From Pseudomonadota bacterium (GTDB lineage Bacteria > Pseudomonadota > Gammaproteobacteria > Enterobacterales > Succinivibrionaceae): a stretch of 6,907 nucleotides of DNA. Under the pieces are notes generated by a model that had not been told where the DNA came from, searched no databases, and saw nothing but the letters and a program-made list of their open reading frames with translations. Both the position numbers and the translations under genes were made by a program. Numbering within the stretch: position 1 is the first letter of the stretch; every line of letters begins with the position of its first letter. The stretch spans positions 1 to 6,907 of the forward strand of contig JAEWPL010000187.1 of assembly GCA_023460615.1 (NCBI GenBank), given 5' to 3'. Of the stretch, positions 5,480 through 6,907 are shown in pieces.

Positions 5480-6112
5480 ATGAAATTATTAAAAAAGAGT
5501 TTAATTGCGCTAGGAACATTAGCTGCAGTATCCTTAGCTGGTTGCACCGGTAAATATGTAACCGATGAAGAAATTGCGACCTTCCAAGAAGGCGTTGATA
5601 CTTCAACCTCAGTTCGTGCAAAGCTAGGTAATCCACAAGAAATCTATACAGATGGCACCGATAACCTTGATCTAAAACACCACTTTGATATCTACTTATC
5701 AACCCTTGACTTAATCAAGTTTGGTAATGATCATTATCGTTACTTCACTATCTTTGCTTACACTCCTGAAGATAAGTTAGATGGTGCTTTTAAATATTAC
5801 TGCTTAGATGACAAAGAGTGTGAGTTAGCTCGTGAAGCTATCTTAAGTAAGTATATTCAAGAAGATAACCAAAAGATCTTAGCTAAGACTCAAGACAAGA
5901 AGAAAAAGCGTGCTTTAAGAAAGATGCTTAAGGACGAAAAGAAAAAGCAAGCTGCTCGTACCCAACAGTTGTCTCAAAACAAAGAGAACGTAGCTATTGA
6001 GAAGGTTTCAAAGCCAACTGCAACAGCAACATCAACCACAACTGAGACTGTAAAGCAGGAAGCTCCAAAGGCTACTCCTAAGAAATCAGCTAAAAAAGTA
6101 GTATTAGATTAA
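5480..6112 (+). CDS. Lipoprotein with BamE-like domain and lysine-rich C-terminal tail
   Basis: The 210-residue protein begins with a type II signal peptide: Lys2, Lys5 and Lys6, a hydrophobic core, then lipobox LAGC with Cys22 as the lipidated residue. Thr follows Cys, not Asp, so outer-membrane sorting is expected. Residues 30-56 (EEIATFQEGVDTSTSVRAKLGNP) match the helix-then-LGxP pattern of BamE/SmpA-fold domains, followed by alternating aromatic strands to about 107. Cys108 and Cys114 could form a disulfide in the periplasm. Residues about 111-170 form a highly charged helix with a lysine/arginine-rich core (KKKKRALRKMLKDEKKK, 140-156). The last 35 residues are a Thr/Ala/Pro/Lys low-complexity tail. 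The basic helix and tail may contact peptidoglycan or another anionic surface; this is inference. It is not BamE itself, which is shorter and lacks such a tail. The next lipoprotein gene begins 10 bases after its stop. Confidence 0.88.
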   Translation: MKLLKKSLIALGTLAAVSLAGCTGKYVTDEEIATFQEGVDTSTSVRAKLGNPQEIYTDGTDNLDLKHHFDIYLSTLDLIKFGNDHYRYFTIFAYTPEDKLDGAFKYYCLDDKECELAREAILSKYIQEDNQKILAKTQDKKKKRALRKMLKDEKKKQAARTQQLSQNKENVAIEKVSKPTATATSTTTETVKQEAPKATPKKSAKKVVLD

Positions 6113-6122
6113 AGGAATTTTT

Positions 6123-6907
6123 ATGAAAAAATCACTTATTTGCGCAAGTATTCTAGCTTGCCTTGCATTAACAGCTTGTGGTGACAACGCTGAAGAAAAT
6201 CCTGTAGTAAGTGCTGTAAAAGCCTCACTTAATGGCAAGCAGTTACAAAAGGTAGTAACTTTAGAGCAAGCTAATAAGAACTTAAAGCAGTTCTTTGATG
6301 CAATTGATGATAAAGACAAGTTCTTACTATTAACACAAGAAGATCTAACCGACACTTACACTAAGTATATTAGCAAGACTGCATATGAAGGCGTTGAGAT
6401 TAACGAAGCTTTAGCTAAGGATTATGTAAAGGCAGCTAAAGAGCAAATCCGCGAGAAATACTATAGCAAATACTTATACAATGTTCATGCTCTAGAAATC
6501 AATTTTTCAGATGCCAAAAAGGCTGCATCTTTAGACTATATTCAAAGTGTTGATGACATTATTGCAACTCAGAAAAACAAAGCATCAGATATCCTAGATT
6601 ATAGAGAGTATGCAAAGCAATTTTACTTTACTGTAGTTCGTGTAGATAGTTGGAGCTTAAAGGTAAAACTTACTAACAACTCTGACATGCCAATTAAAGG
6701 TTTTACTTTTGTATCAAGCAATGGTGACCGTTACGGTGATTGGAATCTTAGAACAGCTATCAAACCAGGTGAAGAATCAGAACTTACGCTAAATGTATCT
6801 AGTGCTAAAAATCCAGGTACCTTCAGATTAGTTTCCATTACCTTTATTGATAATAATGGCGATAAAGTTATCAAAGAATCACCAGAAAGAAATTTAAGAG
6901 GTAACAG
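6123..6907 (+). CDS. Lipoprotein with helical N-terminal and Ig-like C-terminal half, partial at right edge
   Basis: The frame stays open for 261 codons to the window edge, so the stop is not seen. The type II signal peptide has Lys2-Lys3, a hydrophobic core and lipobox LTAC with Cys19; Gly then Asp follow. Residues about 20-170 look mostly helical and charged. From about residue 180 the chain turns beta-rich, with WSLKVKLTNNSDMPIKGFTF, then IKPGEESELTLNV, then FRLVSITFIDNNG. This succession resembles Ig-like or FxLYD-type sandwich domains in which a backbone of asparagine-rich turns links the strands. I do not recognise a named family. AAGGA at 6112-6116 overlaps the upstream stop and lies six bases before the ATG, so the gene is very probably co-translated with the BamE-like lipoprotein. 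The two may act together at the outer membrane. Confidence 0.85.
   Translation, partial: MKKSLICASILACLALTACGDNAEENPVVSAVKASLNGKQLQKVVTLEQANKNLKQFFDAIDDKDKFLLLTQEDLTDTYTKYISKTAYEGVEINEALAKDYVKAAKEQIREKYYSKYLYNVHALEINFSDAKKAASLDYIQSVDDIIATQKNKASDILDYREYAKQFYFTVVRVDSWSLKVKLTNNSDMPIKGFTFVSSNGDRYGDWNLRTAIKPGEESELTLNVSSAKNPGTFRLVSITFIDNNGDKVIKESPERNLRGN

Noticed and set aside
5409..5702. Open minus-strand frame over the lipoprotein start
   Set aside because: It overlaps the promoter region, signal peptide and BamE-like domain of a clear plus-strand gene.
6104..6355. Open minus-strand frame over the second lipoprotein
   Set aside because: It lies opposite an obvious lipobox-bearing gene with a good ribosome binding site.
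1..6907. Mobile elements, CRISPR repeats, tRNA or rRNA genes, defence or secondary-metabolite systems
   Set aside because: I found no transposase or integrase frames, no terminal inverted repeats with target duplications, no spaced repeat arrays, no tRNA-like cloverleaf and no relevant protein motifs.

Overview
The window looks like AT-rich chromosomal DNA from a Gram-negative, proteobacterium-like organism. The evidence is a close full-length relative of E. coli PotF, two clear type II (lipoprotein) signal peptides, and BamE-like lipoprotein folds. A host-associated anaerobic gammaproteobacterium such as a member of the Succinivibrionaceae would fit, but that placement is an inference from gene content and base composition. 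There is no sign of phage, insertion sequence, CRISPR array or RNA gene.

Layout, left to right. Positions 1-313 hold the end of a plus-strand lipoprotein-type gene with a BamE-like motif. It appears to be broken by in-frame stops, with the missing end of the fold still readable downstream in the same frame. A strong 10-bp hairpin (325-350) separates it from a convergent minus-strand pair. That pair is an iron-containing alcohol dehydrogenase (3533 to 2313) followed 18 bases later by a class III fructose-1,6-bisphosphatase (2294 to 375). The pair shares a well-formed promoter at 3594-3566, which also rules out the upstream TTG start of the dehydrogenase. A compact divergent control region (3567-3731) then leads to a plus-strand PotF-type polyamine-binding protein (3732-4844). 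This gene has no transporter partners in the window, and several of its pocket residues are changed. A small unrecognised minus-strand gene (5143 to 4862) converges on it.

After a 5' region with a promoter-like element and a perfect 15-base dyad, two plus-strand lipoprotein genes follow in tandem (5480-6112, and 6123 running off the right edge). They are 10 bases apart and probably one operon. The first combines a BamE-like domain with a lysine-rich helix and tail. The second has a helical N-terminal half and an Ig-like beta-rich C-terminal half.

The dehydrogenase-phosphatase pair is metabolic (carbonyl/alcohol redox and gluconeogenesis), the PotF-like protein is periplasmic, and the lipoproteins belong to the envelope. 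I see no single system tying all of them together and no convincing undescribed system. The best leads are the broken BamE-like gene, the hybrid PotF/PotD-like binding pocket, and the Firmicutes-type FBPase in an apparently Gram-negative host.
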